Assembly (NCBI RefSeq): GCF_018332695.1
Contig: NZ_BOQN01000021.1
Coordinates: 98,464-162,463 of the forward strand
Reading direction: 5' to 3'
DNA length: 64,000 nt
Source of the DNA: Paractinoplanes toevensis
GTDB lineage: Bacteria > Actinomycetota > Actinomycetes > Mycobacteriales > Micromonosporaceae
Shown one piece after another: positions 43,075 through 52,451 of this stretch. Both the position numbers and the translations under genes were made by a program. Position 1 is the stretch's first letter. Each line of letters begins with the position of its first letter. The notes under the pieces are model-generated. The model saw nothing but the letters and a program-made list of their open reading frames with translations, did no database searches and was not told the origin of the DNA.

Positions 43075-46000
43075 ATGCTGCGAGCCGCTCTGCTGGTCCT
43101 CTCGATACTCGTGGCGCCGGTCGGCGCCGCGCCCGCTCAAGCGTCAACTCCCGCGGCCGCAGCCGTGCACGGTCTCAAGGGTGAGTACTTCCGGATGTCG
43201 GCGCCCGGCGCGCGCGACTTCGCGGAGCTCGGCGGCATCGTGCTCGATCCGAACATCGACCTCGGCGGCCTGGTCGGCACCTTCCAGTCGCTGACCGGGC
43301 GCACCGAGCACACGACCGCCCGCTGGACCGGCCGGCTCACCGCCCCGGCCACCGGCGACTACACGTTCTCGATGATCGGCGACAACGGGTTCCGTTTCCT
43401 CCTCGACGAGCAACCGGTGATCGACCACTGGGTCGGTGACTGGGACGTCGAGCAGAACAGCGCGCCGGTGCACCTGGTGGCGGGCGAGGCGCACACCGTA
43501 CGGGTCGAGATGTTCCAGGACATCGGCGGCGCCAACCTGTTCCTGCGCTGGGCCGCGGCCGGGCTCGACAAGCAGATCGTGCCCGAGTCGGCGTTCACCC
43601 CGCCGGACGGATTCCAGATCTTCCCGGCCGAGTTCACCGTGGACCGGGCCGGCACCACGCTGACCGCGGCCTTCGACGCCAAGGTGACCACGCTCGGACA
43701 GTTCGCCGCGAAGACCACCGTGGAGGTCGACACCACCCCCTTCCCGATCAGGTCGGCGAAGCGGGACGGGAAGAAGGTCGTGGTCACCCTCGGCGCGCCG
43801 GTGCAGAAGGGGCAGAAGGTCCGGGTCAACTACGACGGGACCGGCGGCCTGGTCGTCGGCGGCGAGACCGTGCCGCAGGTCATCCGCTCCGCCACCAACA
43901 ACTCCGCGCACCGGCTCACCACGCCGTGGGGCGACCGGGTGGACCGCAAGCACCCGCTGCCGGAATATCCGCGGCCGCAGCTCGTCCGCGAGGACTGGCT
44001 CAACCTCAACGGGCCGTGGGAGTTCGCCGGGGCCGAGGCGGGGCAGCAGCCCGCGTTCGGCACGAAGCTCGCCGAGACGATCACCGTGCCCTACCCGGTC
44101 GAGTCGCAGCTGTCCGGCATCGAACGGCGCGAGGACCACATGTTCTACCGCAAGCTGGTCACGGTGCCGAAGGACTGGCGCGGGCAGCGGATCAAGCTGA
44201 ACTTCGGCGCCGTCGACTACCAGGCGACCGTGTGGGTCAACGGGACGAAGGTCGCCGAGCACACCGGCGGCTACACGGCGTTCACGGCCGACATCACCGG
44301 CGCGCTGCGCGCCCGTGGCCAGCAGGAGATCATCGTCGCGGTCACCGACGTGACCGGGCCGAACCAGCCCAAGGGCAAGCAGTCGCTGAACCCGGGCGGC
44401 ATCGTCTACGAACCGTCGTCGGGCATCTGGCAGACCGTGTGGCTGGAGCCGGTCGCGCCGGTCGCGATCGACGAGGTCGTCACGACTCCCACGCTGACCT
44501 CGGTCACGGTCCAGGCGAAGACCGGCGCCGCCGGCCAGAAGGTGACCGCCACGGCGTACGACCGGAAGGGCAAGAAGGTCGGCACGGTGACCGGGGCGGC
44601 CAACTCCCCGCTCACGCTGACGGTCGCCAACCCGCGCCTCTGGACGCCGGACGACCCGTACCTCTACGACCTGGACGTCAGGCTCGGCAACGACCGGGTC
44701 CGCAGCTACTTCGGGTTGCGCACGGTAGGCGTACAAAAGGTGGGTGGTTTTCCGAAGTTGGTGTTGAACGGCAAACCGATCTTCTCGCTCGCCACGCTGG
44801 ACCAGGGTTTCTGGCCGGACGGCCTGTACACCCAGCCCAGCGACGCGGCGCTGCGGTTCGACCTGGTGGAGACGAAGAAGCTCGGCTTCAACGCGGTCCG
44901 CAAGCACATCAAGGTGGAGTCCGCGCGCTGGTACCGGCACGCCGACGAGCTCGGCCTGCTGGTCTGGCAGGACTTCGTGTCGGCCGACATCGACAGCGTG
45001 GCCGGTCAGCAGGCCTGGCTCGGTCAGGGCCAGGAGGAGATGCGGCAGCTGCACAACTACCCGTCGGTGATCGGCTGGGTGGTCTTCAACGAGGGCTGGG
45101 GCGAATGGGACCGGACGGCGACCGGGCAGATCGCCGAGCAGGTCAAGGCGGCCGACCCGAGCCGCATCGTCAACGCCCACAGCGGCGTCAACTGCTGCTC
45201 GTCCAAGGGTGACTCGGGCAAGGGCGACGTGATCGACCACCACGACTACGTCAACAACGACCCGGCCTACCCGGACGCGACCCGGATCGCGATGGACGGC
45301 GAGCACGGCGGCTTCACGTTGCGCACCCCCGGGCACATGTGGCCCGGGACGCCGGCGGTCATCTACAGCGGGGTCGCCGACAAGGCCGCGCTGACCGCGA
45401 AGTACGTCGACAACACGTCCCGCTTCTACCTCGAGGCGGCCGGGGCGGAGCTGGCCGGCTCGGTCTACACCCAGATCACCGACCTGGAGACCGAGCTCAA
45501 CGGCCTCTGGACCTACGACCGGCGAGAGATCAAGGTCAACGCCGCAGACGTACGGGCGGTGAACGCGAAAGTCATCGCGGCCGGCGCGGCTGCCGGCGCC
45601 GACGCGACGTTCCCGGGCCGAGGCGACTGGACGCTCGACGGGACCATCCAGGACAGCAGTGGCAGCAAGGCCGACCTCACGCTGAACGGCGACACCGCCT
45701 GGACCGACGGCGTACGCGGGCAGGCGTTGAAGTTTGATGGTGACGGCGACTCGGCCGACACGGCGGCACCGGTGCTCGACACCACGAAGGACTACACCGT
45801 CGCGGCCTGGGTGACCCTCGACAGGCTGCCCGGCAACTACGCCTCCGCGGTCAGCCAGGACGGCCGGGCCACCGAAAACCCCTTCTACCTCCAGTACGGC
45901 CAGGGCGCCTTCGCCTTCAGCACGCCGGGCGGCAACCGGGCCCGGCTGGCCGTCACGCCTTCGCTGAACCACTGGTACCACCTGGTCGGGGTGCGTGACC

Positions 46001-46212
46001 ACGCCACCGGCGAGGTCCGGCTGTACGTCGACGGTCAGCGGGCCGCCGCGGTGCCGGCCGGCCCGGACGTGGTGAGCACCGGCCCGCTGTCGATCGGCCG
46101 GGCGAAGTACGCGGGCAACCGCACCGACTACTGGTCGGGCTCGGTCGACGAGGTGCACGTCTACCAGCGCAGCCTGAGCGACGCGGAGGTGGCGGCGCTG
46201 TACGCGAGCTGA
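43075..46212 (+). CDS. Secreted PA14 - glycoside hydrolase family 2 - LamG enzyme
   Basis: 1,045 residues. The ATG at 43075 with AAGGGA upstream gives the signal peptide MLRAALLVLSILVAPVGAAPAQA. PA14 domain (~30-165): KGEYFRMSAPG, TARWTGRLTAPATGDYTFSMIGDNGFRFLLDEQPVIDHW. GH2 sugar-binding and Ig domains (~300-530): RPQLVREDWLNLNGPWEFA, YRKLVTVPKDWRGQRIKLNFGAVDYQATVWVNGTKV. GH2 TIM barrel (~540-830): IGWVVFNEGWGEWD with acid/base Glu673, and MDGEHGGF with likely nucleophile Glu743. C-terminal LamG/concanavalin domain (~850-1045). GH2 covers beta-galactosidase, glucuronidase and mannosidase activities; the sequence alone does not tell which. It is extracellular and apparently monocistronic. Confidence 0.92.
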   Translation: MLRAALLVLSILVAPVGAAPAQASTPAAAAVHGLKGEYFRMSAPGARDFAELGGIVLDPNIDLGGLVGTFQSLTGRTEHTTARWTGRLTAPATGDYTFSMIGDNGFRFLLDEQPVIDHWVGDWDVEQNSAPVHLVAGEAHTVRVEMFQDIGGANLFLRWAAAGLDKQIVPESAFTPPDGFQIFPAEFTVDRAGTTLTAAFDAKVTTLGQFAAKTTVEVDTTPFPIRSAKRDGKKVVVTLGAPVQKGQKVRVNYDGTGGLVVGGETVPQVIRSATNNSAHRLTTPWGDRVDRKHPLPEYPRPQLVREDWLNLNGPWEFAGAEAGQQPAFGTKLAETITVPYPVESQLSGIERREDHMFYRKLVTVPKDWRGQRIKLNFGAVDYQATVWVNGTKVAEHTGGYTAFTADITGALRARGQQEIIVAVTDVTGPNQPKGKQSLNPGGIVYEPSSGIWQTVWLEPVAPVAIDEVVTTPTLTSVTVQAKTGAAGQKVTATAYDRKGKKVGTVTGAANSPLTLTVANPRLWTPDDPYLYDLDVRLGNDRVRSYFGLRTVGVQKVGGFPKLVLNGKPIFSLATLDQGFWPDGLYTQPSDAALRFDLVETKKLGFNAVRKHIKVESARWYRHADELGLLVWQDFVSADIDSVAGQQAWLGQGQEEMRQLHNYPSVIGWVVFNEGWGEWDRTATGQIAEQVKAADPSRIVNAHSGVNCCSSKGDSGKGDVIDHHDYVNNDPAYPDATRIAMDGEHGGFTLRTPGHMWPGTPAVIYSGVADKAALTAKYVDNTSRFYLEAAGAELAGSVYTQITDLETELNGLWTYDRREIKVNAADVRAVNAKVIAAGAAAGADATFPGRGDWTLDGTIQDSSGSKADLTLNGDTAWTDGVRGQALKFDGDGDSADTAAPVLDTTKDYTVAAWVTLDRLPGNYASAVSQDGRATENPFYLQYGQGAFAFSTPGGNRARLAVTPSLNHWYHLVGVRDHATGEVRLYVDGQRAAAVPAGPDVVSTGPLSIGRAKYAGNRTDYWSGSVDEVHVYQRSLSDAEVAALYAS

Positions 46213-46242
46213 TCCGTTCCGGTCCGTTCCGGTCCGCTCCGG
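46213..46242 (+). repeat. Three tandem 10-bp units after the GH2 gene
   Basis: TCCGTTCCGG, TCCGTTCCGG and TCCGCTCCGG follow the stop codon directly. No hairpin is formed; function unknown. Confidence 0.8.
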
Positions 46243-46300
46243 GTCGCCCTGGAGCAAGAACTGTCATGTCCGGGGCGGCCCGGGCCGGGACAATCGACAT

Positions 46301-47233
46301 GTGACGAACGTGGGCCGGGATCGGCTTCGGGAACTACTCGACGCGGTGCTCGCCGACGGCGAGTCCCGCTCGCTCGGCGACATGGCCGGCGACGCGTACT
46401 CGTCGCCGTTCCATTTCAGCCGGATGCTGGCCCGCGGCACCGGCGAGTCACCCGTCGCCATGCGGCGGCGGGTGCTCCTGGAACGAGCCGCCTGGCAGCT
46501 GCGGAACGGCTCGGCGGTGACCGAGGCGGCGTGGGCGGCCGGCTACGACTCGGCCGAGGGTTTCTCCCGGGCCTACGCGCGGGCGTTCGGCCACCCGCCG
46601 AGCCGGCCCGCGTCCCGCCCCTGGTTACCGGCGCCGAACGGCATCCACTTCCACCCGCCGATCTCGCTGTGGGTCGACGCCAACGAGCACGTGACGAATC
46701 CGCTCACCGAGCAACTCGTCCGCCACGATCTGGACGACACGGCCGCCCTCCTCGCCTTTTCCTCGCGCCTGACCGAAGCGGAGCTGGGCGCGGTACGCCT
46801 GCCCGGGACGGTGGTGCTCGACTGGGACGGCGTCGAGGAGAGCATCGGCGACGTCCTGCACCACCTCGTGCGCACCAAGGAGACCTGGCTCGCCTCCATC
46901 GACGGGCGGGACACCCCGGCCGACCCGGCCCGCCCGGCCGTCGCCGAGCTGGCCGAGCGGCACGAGACCGCCGGCGCGGCCTGGCTGGCGATGGTGCGCG
47001 ACCTCGACGCCCGCGGCGCGTGGGGCGACCGGCTGATCGACGCGCTGTGCGAGCCACCGGAGAGCTTCGTGATGAGCAGCGTCGTCGCGCACGTCCTGAC
47101 CTACTCGGCACACCGCCGCCAACTGGTGCGGCACATGCTGCGCGCCGCCGGCCACCCGGTCGGCCCGGGCGATCCGATCATGTGGCTGCGCCGGCATCGC
47201 AATGAGGAAACGACCGGAGGCGAACTGGCATGA
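46301..47233 (+). CDS. AraC-type HTH fused to DinB-like domain
   Basis: 310 residues, GTG at 46301. Residues 1-105 are an AraC/XylS helix-turn-helix pair (SLGDMAGDAYSSPFHFSRMLARGTGESPVAMRRRVLLERAAWQL, VTEAAWAAGYDSAEGFSRAYARAFG). The rest is a DinB/YfiT four-helix metal-binding fold (SIGDVLHHLVRTKETWLASIDGR ... SSVVAHVLTYSAHRRQLVRHMLRAAG), with His residues at the usual metal positions. It is known as an actinobacterial combination; it may sense a thiol or metal or act on DNA-damaging agents. It overlaps the next gene by 4 bp (ATGA), so the two form an operon. Confidence 0.88.
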   Translation: MTNVGRDRLRELLDAVLADGESRSLGDMAGDAYSSPFHFSRMLARGTGESPVAMRRRVLLERAAWQLRNGSAVTEAAWAAGYDSAEGFSRAYARAFGHPPSRPASRPWLPAPNGIHFHPPISLWVDANEHVTNPLTEQLVRHDLDDTAALLAFSSRLTEAELGAVRLPGTVVLDWDGVEESIGDVLHHLVRTKETWLASIDGRDTPADPARPAVAELAERHETAGAAWLAMVRDLDARGAWGDRLIDALCEPPESFVMSSVVAHVLTYSAHRRQLVRHMLRAAGHPVGPGDPIMWLRRHRNEETTGGELA

Positions 47234-47772
47234 CCCGCACGATCTACTACGTGGCGAGCACCCTCGACGGCTTCATCGCCGACCAGCAGCACTCGCTGGA
47301 CTGGCTGATCAAACAGGACATCGACCAGCACGGGGCGATGAACTACAACGAGTTCATCGCCGGGGTAGGCGCGGTCCTGATGGGCGCGGCAACCTACGAG
47401 TGGCTGCGGCGACACCAGACGGAATGGCCGTACACCCAGCCGTCCTGGGTCTTCACCCACCGCGACCTGACCGGTGTGGACGGCGCCGACATCCGCTTCA
47501 CCAGCGCCCCGGTCGTCGAGGTCCACGCGGAGGCGGTCGAAGCCGCGAACGGCCAGGACGTGTGGGTCGTCGGCGGCGGCGACCTGGCCGGCCAGTTCGC
47601 CGACGCCGGCCTGCTCGACGAGATCGTGGTCAGCTACGCGCCGGTCACGCTCGGCGCCGGCGCCCCCCTGCTCCCCCGCCGCCTCGACCTGCGCCTACGC
47701 GAGACGGCCCGGAACGAGGCGTTCGTCGCGGCCCGCTACGACGTGCTGGCTACCGGCGATCGCGGCAGGTGA
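47230..47772 (+). CDS. Dihydrofolate reductase-family protein (RibD C-terminal domain)
   Basis: 180 residues, ATG overlapping the previous stop. The fold motifs are IYYVASTLDGFIADQQHSLDWL at the N-terminus, VGAVLMGAATYEWL, WVVGGGDLAGQFADAGLLDEIVVSYAPVTLGAGAPLL (NADPH-binding GGG and the RibD_C end). Members are NADPH-dependent reductases of pterin- or flavin-pathway-like substrates, many of unknown role. Coupling to the AraC-DinB gene suggests that regulator controls it. It is not the essential folA type. Confidence 0.9.
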   Translation: MTRTIYYVASTLDGFIADQQHSLDWLIKQDIDQHGAMNYNEFIAGVGAVLMGAATYEWLRRHQTEWPYTQPSWVFTHRDLTGVDGADIRFTSAPVVEVHAEAVEAANGQDVWVVGGGDLAGQFADAGLLDEIVVSYAPVTLGAGAPLLPRRLDLRLRETARNEAFVAARYDVLATGDRGR

Positions 47773-47903
47773 GTTGCTTCTCCTTTGCGGCGGAAAATGT
47801 TTCTTTGATTGGTCACGCAACTGGCTTTCGGCCCTGGATTGGTTTCTGAGATTGGCATGATCACTTGTTGGGAATGATGTGCCGGGCGCGGAAGAATATA
47901 GGC

Positions 47904-48716
47904 ATGCGGTACCAGCAGCTTCAGTTATTCACCCGGCCTCAGACTGTTGCCATGCGGGACCGCACGAAAGCGCGTAACTGGTCGCCGGAGAAAGAGGAAT
48001 TCCGCCGTGATCATGCGCGTCGGCGGCATTGGGGACTCTCTCGTCGGCACGCGCAGAAGTTGTGCCGCTCCCGAGGCTGCTCGCGCACGTGCGCAGAGGT
48101 CGGCCTGCACGACTGCGCCGAGGCTGTCCCGCCGCTGATCTGGCCGGCCGGCGCGATCTGCGTGCGGCGGCCGTCATCCGCGATGGTCGACCACGAGGTC
48201 CCGGGCGTAGGTGATCTGCCCTCAGGTGGCGAGCAGCCGGCCTGCCGCACTGTCGCGGCCGGGACGTCGGCCGCGGCGAGCCGGTCGGAAACCGTGACGC
48301 CCGCCGAGCCCGAACATCGGGCACAAGCCCCTGCTCAGACCGAGCCCGCATCCCAAGCCGAGCCCGAGCGCCAGGCCGAGCCCGAGCGCCAGGCCGAGCC
48401 CGCGCGCCAATTCGTGGCCACGTCCCAGGCCGAGGCCGCGCGCCGAGCCGAGGTTCCGCGCCGAGCGCATATCCCTGGCCGGGTGGGCCGCCGACCGGGA
48501 CGAGCCCGTATGCCGCATCGAGGCCACCGGAGGAAAAGGCCGCGCGGTAGTCGGACGAGCAACGCCGACTCCGCGATGTCGTCACACCGTCCGGGCCCGG
48601 TCGCCGCCCAGCACCCCGCCCGTCCGACGACATCGATCGCCCGCAGCTCCGTCGCGAGCATCGCATCGCCACCGATCCGCGACAACCGCCTCGCCGCGAC
48701 CGGGGGCCGGCCTTGA
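47904..48716 (+). CDS. Hypothetical basic protein with hexapeptide repeats (uncertain)
   Basis: Open frame of 270 residues; ATG at 47904 with GGAAG 8 bp upstream. The first ~65 residues (MRYQQLQLFTRPQT, MRDRTKARNWSPEKEEFRRDHARRRHWGLSRRHAQKLCRSRGC) look like a real small basic protein with four Cys nearby. The rest is Ala/Pro/Glu/Arg-rich low complexity with AEPERQ repeats and may be random readthrough. Third-position GC is lower than in neighbouring genes, so it may be acquired, decaying or not expressed. No known family recognised. A 320-codon antisense frame is judged a shadow. Confidence 0.4.
   Translation: MRYQQLQLFTRPQTVAMRDRTKARNWSPEKEEFRRDHARRRHWGLSRRHAQKLCRSRGCSRTCAEVGLHDCAEAVPPLIWPAGAICVRRPSSAMVDHEVPGVGDLPSGGEQPACRTVAAGTSAAASRSETVTPAEPEHRAQAPAQTEPASQAEPERQAEPERQAEPARQFVATSQAEAARRAEVPRRAHIPGRVGRRPGRARMPHRGHRRKRPRGSRTSNADSAMSSHRPGPVAAQHPARPTTSIARSSVASIASPPIRDNRLAATGGRP
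48339..48410 (+). repeat. Four 18-bp tandem units
   Basis: GCCGAGCCCGAGCGCCAG twice exactly (48357-48392), with diverged units before (48339) and after (48393-48410). The period fits the codon frame of the surrounding open frame and codes AEPERQ-like hexapeptides. Confidence 0.8.
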
Positions 48717-49192
48717 GACGCGCCGAAAGCGAACCATCAGGTGACCGCGGAAAGGCCAACGACGTTATTGTCGAAGCGATCGACGCCGTCTTCGGAATGG
48801 TGTTTTCCCATTCCGGGCATTGGTGTCCGGCATGACAATTCTCGTCGGCAATTGACAACGCCCTCTCGCCGATGCGATCGGACACGTTCACAGCAGCAAC
48901 AGCGACGCCTGCTCGTGCGGCTTCGGCCTAGCCGATGACTCTGCGGGACGGCTGGGCCTGTGGGCCAGCGAACCGCGCGTCGACGTCCGAGCCGGGCGGG
49001 GCAGGGCCGGCACGGTCACCGGGGCGGTCACCGGGGCGGTCACCGGGGCGACACCGGGGCGGCACCGTTCGCCCGGCCGACACGTGGCCACGTGTGCAGC
49101 CGGTGAGGCTGCGTTCGGGCAGACACCGGTGTGCGGACAGGTACGCACCTTGACATCGGTGACTGGCGATAGAAACACTTAAGAAACATTTG
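48717..49192. other. Gene-poor stretch with 12-bp tandem repeat
   Basis: No convincing gene is visible. It contains GGTCACCGGGGC three times in tandem (49014-49049) followed by a shortened fourth copy to 49060. A TTGACA (49150-49155) near its end may belong to the promoter of the downstream secreted enzyme, though no good -10 is at the right distance. Confidence 0.6.
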
Positions 49193-49206
49193 TGAGAGCG
49201 CTCTCC
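49193..49206. promoter_or_regulatory. CebR-like palindromic operator
   Basis: The sequence around the perfect 12-bp palindrome GAGAGCGCTCTC (49194-49205) resembles the CebR operator TGGGAGCGCTCCCA of Streptomyces. It is 62 bp before the start codon of the ricin-beta-helix enzyme. LacI-family control by oligosaccharides is inferred. Confidence 0.68.
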
Positions 49207-49267
49207 CCGCATCCCCCCTGCTCGTTCCCCCTCGCCATCGCGGGCAGTTCACAAGAAAGAAGGACAC

Positions 49268-51481
49268 ATGAAGGTTGTCCCTCGACGGCGCCACCGCGGG
49301 TTGCTCGCGGCGCTGGTGCTGATGGTGGTCGCCGCGGTCGGACTGGTCGGTGGTGCGCAGGCTGCCTCGGCCGCCATCGTCGGCAACACGATCGCCGGGC
49401 CCGGCGGTAAATGCGTGGACGTGAGCGGTGACGACACCGGAGTCAACGGCACTGCCGTGCAGCTCTGGGACTGCCAGACCAACAGCGTGGACCAGCACTG
49501 GAGCTGGAGCGGCACCGCGCTGACCACCATCGGCCGCTGCCTCGACGTGGCGAGCGGCGGCACCGCCAACGGCACGCTGCTCCAGCTCTACGACTGCAAC
49601 GGCACCGGCGCGCAGCAGTGGGTCCAGCAGAGCAACGGCAGCCTCAAGAACCCGCAGTCCGGCCGCTGCGTGGACGCGCCGAACGGGGCCACCGCCAACG
49701 GGACCCGCCTGCAGCTCTGGGACTGCAACGGCACCGGCGCCCAGGCCTTCACCGTCACGACGGGGACGACGCCGCCCACCGGCACCTGCCCGACCTACTC
49801 CGACACCCCGGACTTCGGGCCGAACGTGCACATCTACGACCACTCCATGTCGGACGCCGCCATCCAGTCGTCCCTGGACAGCGTCTTCAACGCGCAGAAG
49901 GACACGCTCTCGGCGCAGTTCGGCACGCGCCGCGACGCGCTGGTCTTCAAACCGAGCACCACGCCGTACGCCGTCGGCGCGAACCTGGGTTTCAACACCT
50001 CGATCCTCGGCCTCGGGCAGAACCCCGATGACGTACGCATCAACGGCGCCGTGACGGTCGACGCGTTCAACGCCAGCGACGCCGGGAACGCGACCCAGAA
50101 CTTCTGGCGGTCCGCCGAGAACCTGTCGGTCAACTCGCTCGGTGGCGCCAACCGGTGGGCCGTCGCGCAGGCCGCACCGTTCCGCCGGATCCACGTGGTC
50201 GGCGGGCTCAACGCCTACCCGGCCAGTTACGGCTGGGCGAGCGGCGGCTACATCGCCGACTCCAAGATCGACGGTACCGTCGAGTCCGCCTCGCAGCAGC
50301 AGTGGTACTCGCGGGACAGCACGTTCGGCGCGTGGAGCGGCTCCAACTGGAACATGGTGTTCTCCGGCGTCAACGGCGCTCCGGCCACGAACTTCAACAC
50401 CGACCCGGCGTCCGGCCCGCGTTACACGACCCTGGCCACCACGCCGGTGTCGCGGGACGTGCCCTACCTGTACCTCGACTCGGCCGGCAAGTACCGGGTC
50501 TTCCTGCCGTCGCTGCGCACCAACGCCTCCGGGCCGAGCTGGGCGAGCGGCAGCACCCCCGGTTCGTCGCTGCCGATGAGCAACTTCTACGTGGTGAAGC
50601 AGGGTGACTCGGCGGCCAACATCAACACGGCGCTGGCCAACGGCTGCAACCTCTTCTTCACCCCGGGCATCTACCACGTCAACCAGACCCTGCACGTGAC
50701 CAAGGCCAACACCGTGGTGCTCGGCATCGGTTACCCGACGATCATCCCGGACAACGGGGTCAACGCGATGGACGTCGCCGACGTGGACGGCGTACGCCTC
50801 AAGGGTCTGCTCTTCGACGCCGGGACCACCAACAGTGACACCCTGCTCAAGGTCGGCCTGGCCAAGTCCGGCGTGGCCCACGCGGCCAATCCGACCACCG
50901 TGCAGGACGTCTTCTTCCGGATCGGCGGCATGGTGGCCGGCAAGGCCACCAACAGCCTGGTCGTGAACACCAACAACACGATCATCGACCACACCTGGGC
51001 CTGGCGGGCCGACCACGGCGCCGGCATCGGCTGGACCGTGAACACCGCGGACAACGGCCTGACCGTCAACGGCGACAACGTCCTCGCCACCGGCCTCTTC
51101 GTCGAGCATTACCAGAAGAACGAGGTCATCTGGAACGGCGCCAACGGCCGGATCATCTTCTTCCAGAACGAGATGCCGTACGACCCACCGAACCAGGCCG
51201 CCTGGATGAACGGCTCGCAGAACGGCTACCCCGCGGTCAAGGTGGCATCCGGGGTCACCACGTTCGAGGCGTGGGGACTGGGCAGCTACTGCTTCTTCAA
51301 CGTCAACAACTCGGTGGCCTCGCTCCGCGCGTTCGAGGTGCCCGCGGTCGCCGGCGTGAAGTTCCACAACATGGCGATCGTGTCCCTCGGCGGCATCGGC
51401 ACGATCTCGCACATCATCAACAACACCGGCGCCGCCGCGACGCCGAGTTACAACAACTCCTACCTGGTCAACTTCCCGTAG
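49268..51481 (+). CDS. Secreted ricin-lectin (CBM13) - beta-helix carbohydrate-active enzyme
   Basis: 737 residues. The ATG at 49268 has AAGAAGGA upstream; the signal peptide is Arg-rich, ending around GGAQAASA. A ricin B trefoil (~38-165) has three KCVDV/RCLDV and QLWDC...QxW repeats. After a short TGTTPPTGT linker, ~170-737 are a right-handed beta-helix, with repeated turns such as VDGVRLKGLLFDAG, NTNNTIIDHTWAWRADHG, NGDNVLATGLFVEHYQKNEVIWNG. Homologues in actinomycetes are often mislabelled adenylyl cyclase; the fold looks like GH55 or pectate-lyase-type polysaccharide enzymes. Catalytic residues are not identified. Ends 22 bp before the convergent TetR gene. Confidence 0.85.
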   Translation: MKVVPRRRHRGLLAALVLMVVAAVGLVGGAQAASAAIVGNTIAGPGGKCVDVSGDDTGVNGTAVQLWDCQTNSVDQHWSWSGTALTTIGRCLDVASGGTANGTLLQLYDCNGTGAQQWVQQSNGSLKNPQSGRCVDAPNGATANGTRLQLWDCNGTGAQAFTVTTGTTPPTGTCPTYSDTPDFGPNVHIYDHSMSDAAIQSSLDSVFNAQKDTLSAQFGTRRDALVFKPSTTPYAVGANLGFNTSILGLGQNPDDVRINGAVTVDAFNASDAGNATQNFWRSAENLSVNSLGGANRWAVAQAAPFRRIHVVGGLNAYPASYGWASGGYIADSKIDGTVESASQQQWYSRDSTFGAWSGSNWNMVFSGVNGAPATNFNTDPASGPRYTTLATTPVSRDVPYLYLDSAGKYRVFLPSLRTNASGPSWASGSTPGSSLPMSNFYVVKQGDSAANINTALANGCNLFFTPGIYHVNQTLHVTKANTVVLGIGYPTIIPDNGVNAMDVADVDGVRLKGLLFDAGTTNSDTLLKVGLAKSGVAHAANPTTVQDVFFRIGGMVAGKATNSLVVNTNNTIIDHTWAWRADHGAGIGWTVNTADNGLTVNGDNVLATGLFVEHYQKNEVIWNGANGRIIFFQNEMPYDPPNQAAWMNGSQNGYPAVKVASGVTTFEAWGLGSYCFFNVNNSVASLRAFEVPAVAGVKFHNMAIVSLGGIGTISHIINNTGAAATPSYNNSYLVNFP

Positions 51482-51503
51482 GACGATCCGGCCGGCCGCG
51501 CTG

Positions 51504-52268
51504 TCAGTTTTCTTCGGTCAGGCGGGGCGGCCGCCGGCGGCGGGGCAGGAGCAGGGCGACGCGATCGAGCAGCGCCTCGAGGGCTTCCTCGAAGTCCTGC
51601 GCGGCGACGTCCACGGACAGGTGCGGCTCCAGGCGTTGCAGGAGCGGGTACTTGCCGAGGTCCTCGATCGGGGACACGTCGGGTTCCTCGACCGGCCCGG
51701 TCTCCACACCGTGCGAGGCCACCTCCAGCAGGAGGTGGCCGAGCAGGAAACTGCTGAAGGCGCGGTAGACGGCGGCGGCGTTCTCGTCGGAGAACCCGGC
51801 GCCGGTCATCACCTCCAGCATCGATTCGATCCAGCGCAGGCTGCGCAGCGGTGGGCGCACCCAGGGCGCGGCCGGCGGCCGGGTGGCGACCAGCGGGAAC
51901 ACCTCGGGGTGGGCCAGGGCGATGCGGCGCAGGCCATGGGCCAGGCGTTGCAGGTAGTCGACCCAGCCGGCGTGGGCTTCCAGATGGACATCGGGGTCGT
52001 TGAACAACTCGTCGACCACCGCGTCGACCACGCCGTCCAGGAGCGCCTCGCGGCCGGGCACGTACCGGTACAGGGCCATGCCCTCGACGCCGAGGTAGGC
52101 GCCGAGCCGCTGCATGGTCAGCATGCGCAGGCCGTTCTCGTCGATGTACCGCACCGCGGCGCCGATGATGCGCCGCTGATCCAATCCGCTGCGCCCGGAG
52201 CCGGGCGGTACGGCCGGGATGGCCGGCGTCGCCTCGCCGCGGGCCTGCGGAGTGTCCGGATCTGCCAT
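51504..52268 (-). CDS. TetR-family transcriptional regulator
   Basis: 254 residues from ATG 52268 (a TTG precedes it). HTH: RRIIGAAVRYIDENGLRMLTMQRLGAYLGVEGMALYRYVPGREALLDGVVD. The C-terminal ~150 residues are a TetR_C-type helical ligand and dimer domain. The first 28 residues are a Pro/Ala-rich extension, common in actinomycete TetR proteins. It is divergent from the YihY operon; regulation of that operon is possible, but no clear palindrome was seen in the 183-bp gap. Ligand unknown. Confidence 0.9.
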   Translation of the reverse strand: MADPDTPQARGEATPAIPAVPPGSGRSGLDQRRIIGAAVRYIDENGLRMLTMQRLGAYLGVEGMALYRYVPGREALLDGVVDAVVDELFNDPDVHLEAHAGWVDYLQRLAHGLRRIALAHPEVFPLVATRPPAAPWVRPPLRSLRWIESMLEVMTGAGFSDENAAAVYRAFSSFLLGHLLLEVASHGVETGPVEEPDVSPIEDLGKYPLLQRLEPHLSVDVAAQDFEEALEALLDRVALLLPRRRRPPRLTEEN

Positions 52269-52368
52269 CAAGCCTCCAGCGACCGGCGGGCCGTCACATA
52301 CCGCGCAAGCCTCCCATAGATCTCGCCGCGCTGATCACCCGGTCGATATGAAATATTCTCGGCTCCGC

Positions 52369-52391
52369 GTTTAGCGCATAAACAATGGGAT
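52369..52391 (+). promoter_or_regulatory. SigB/SigH-like stress promoter
   Basis: GTTT (52369-52372), 14 bp, then GGGAT (52387-52391) fits the actinomycete stress-sigma consensus GNNT-N14-16-GGGTA with one change. It lies 60 bp before the YihY-like gene, whose homologues belong to osmotic/envelope-stress sets. Confidence 0.55.
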
Positions 52392-52451
52392 TAGGAAATC
52401 GTTCCGAGGGGGATTCAGCGAGGACACCCGGTGCTACGCAGGAGGCGCAAC

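Noticed and set aside
47929..48891. 320-codon leftward open frame
   Set aside because: Low complexity Arg/Gly/Leu repeats from the 18-bp units read in reverse; no start signal or domain.
49268..51481. Adenylyl cyclase
   Set aside because: Homologues often carry this label, but no cyclase catalytic motifs are visible; the fold is lectin plus beta-helix and it is secreted.
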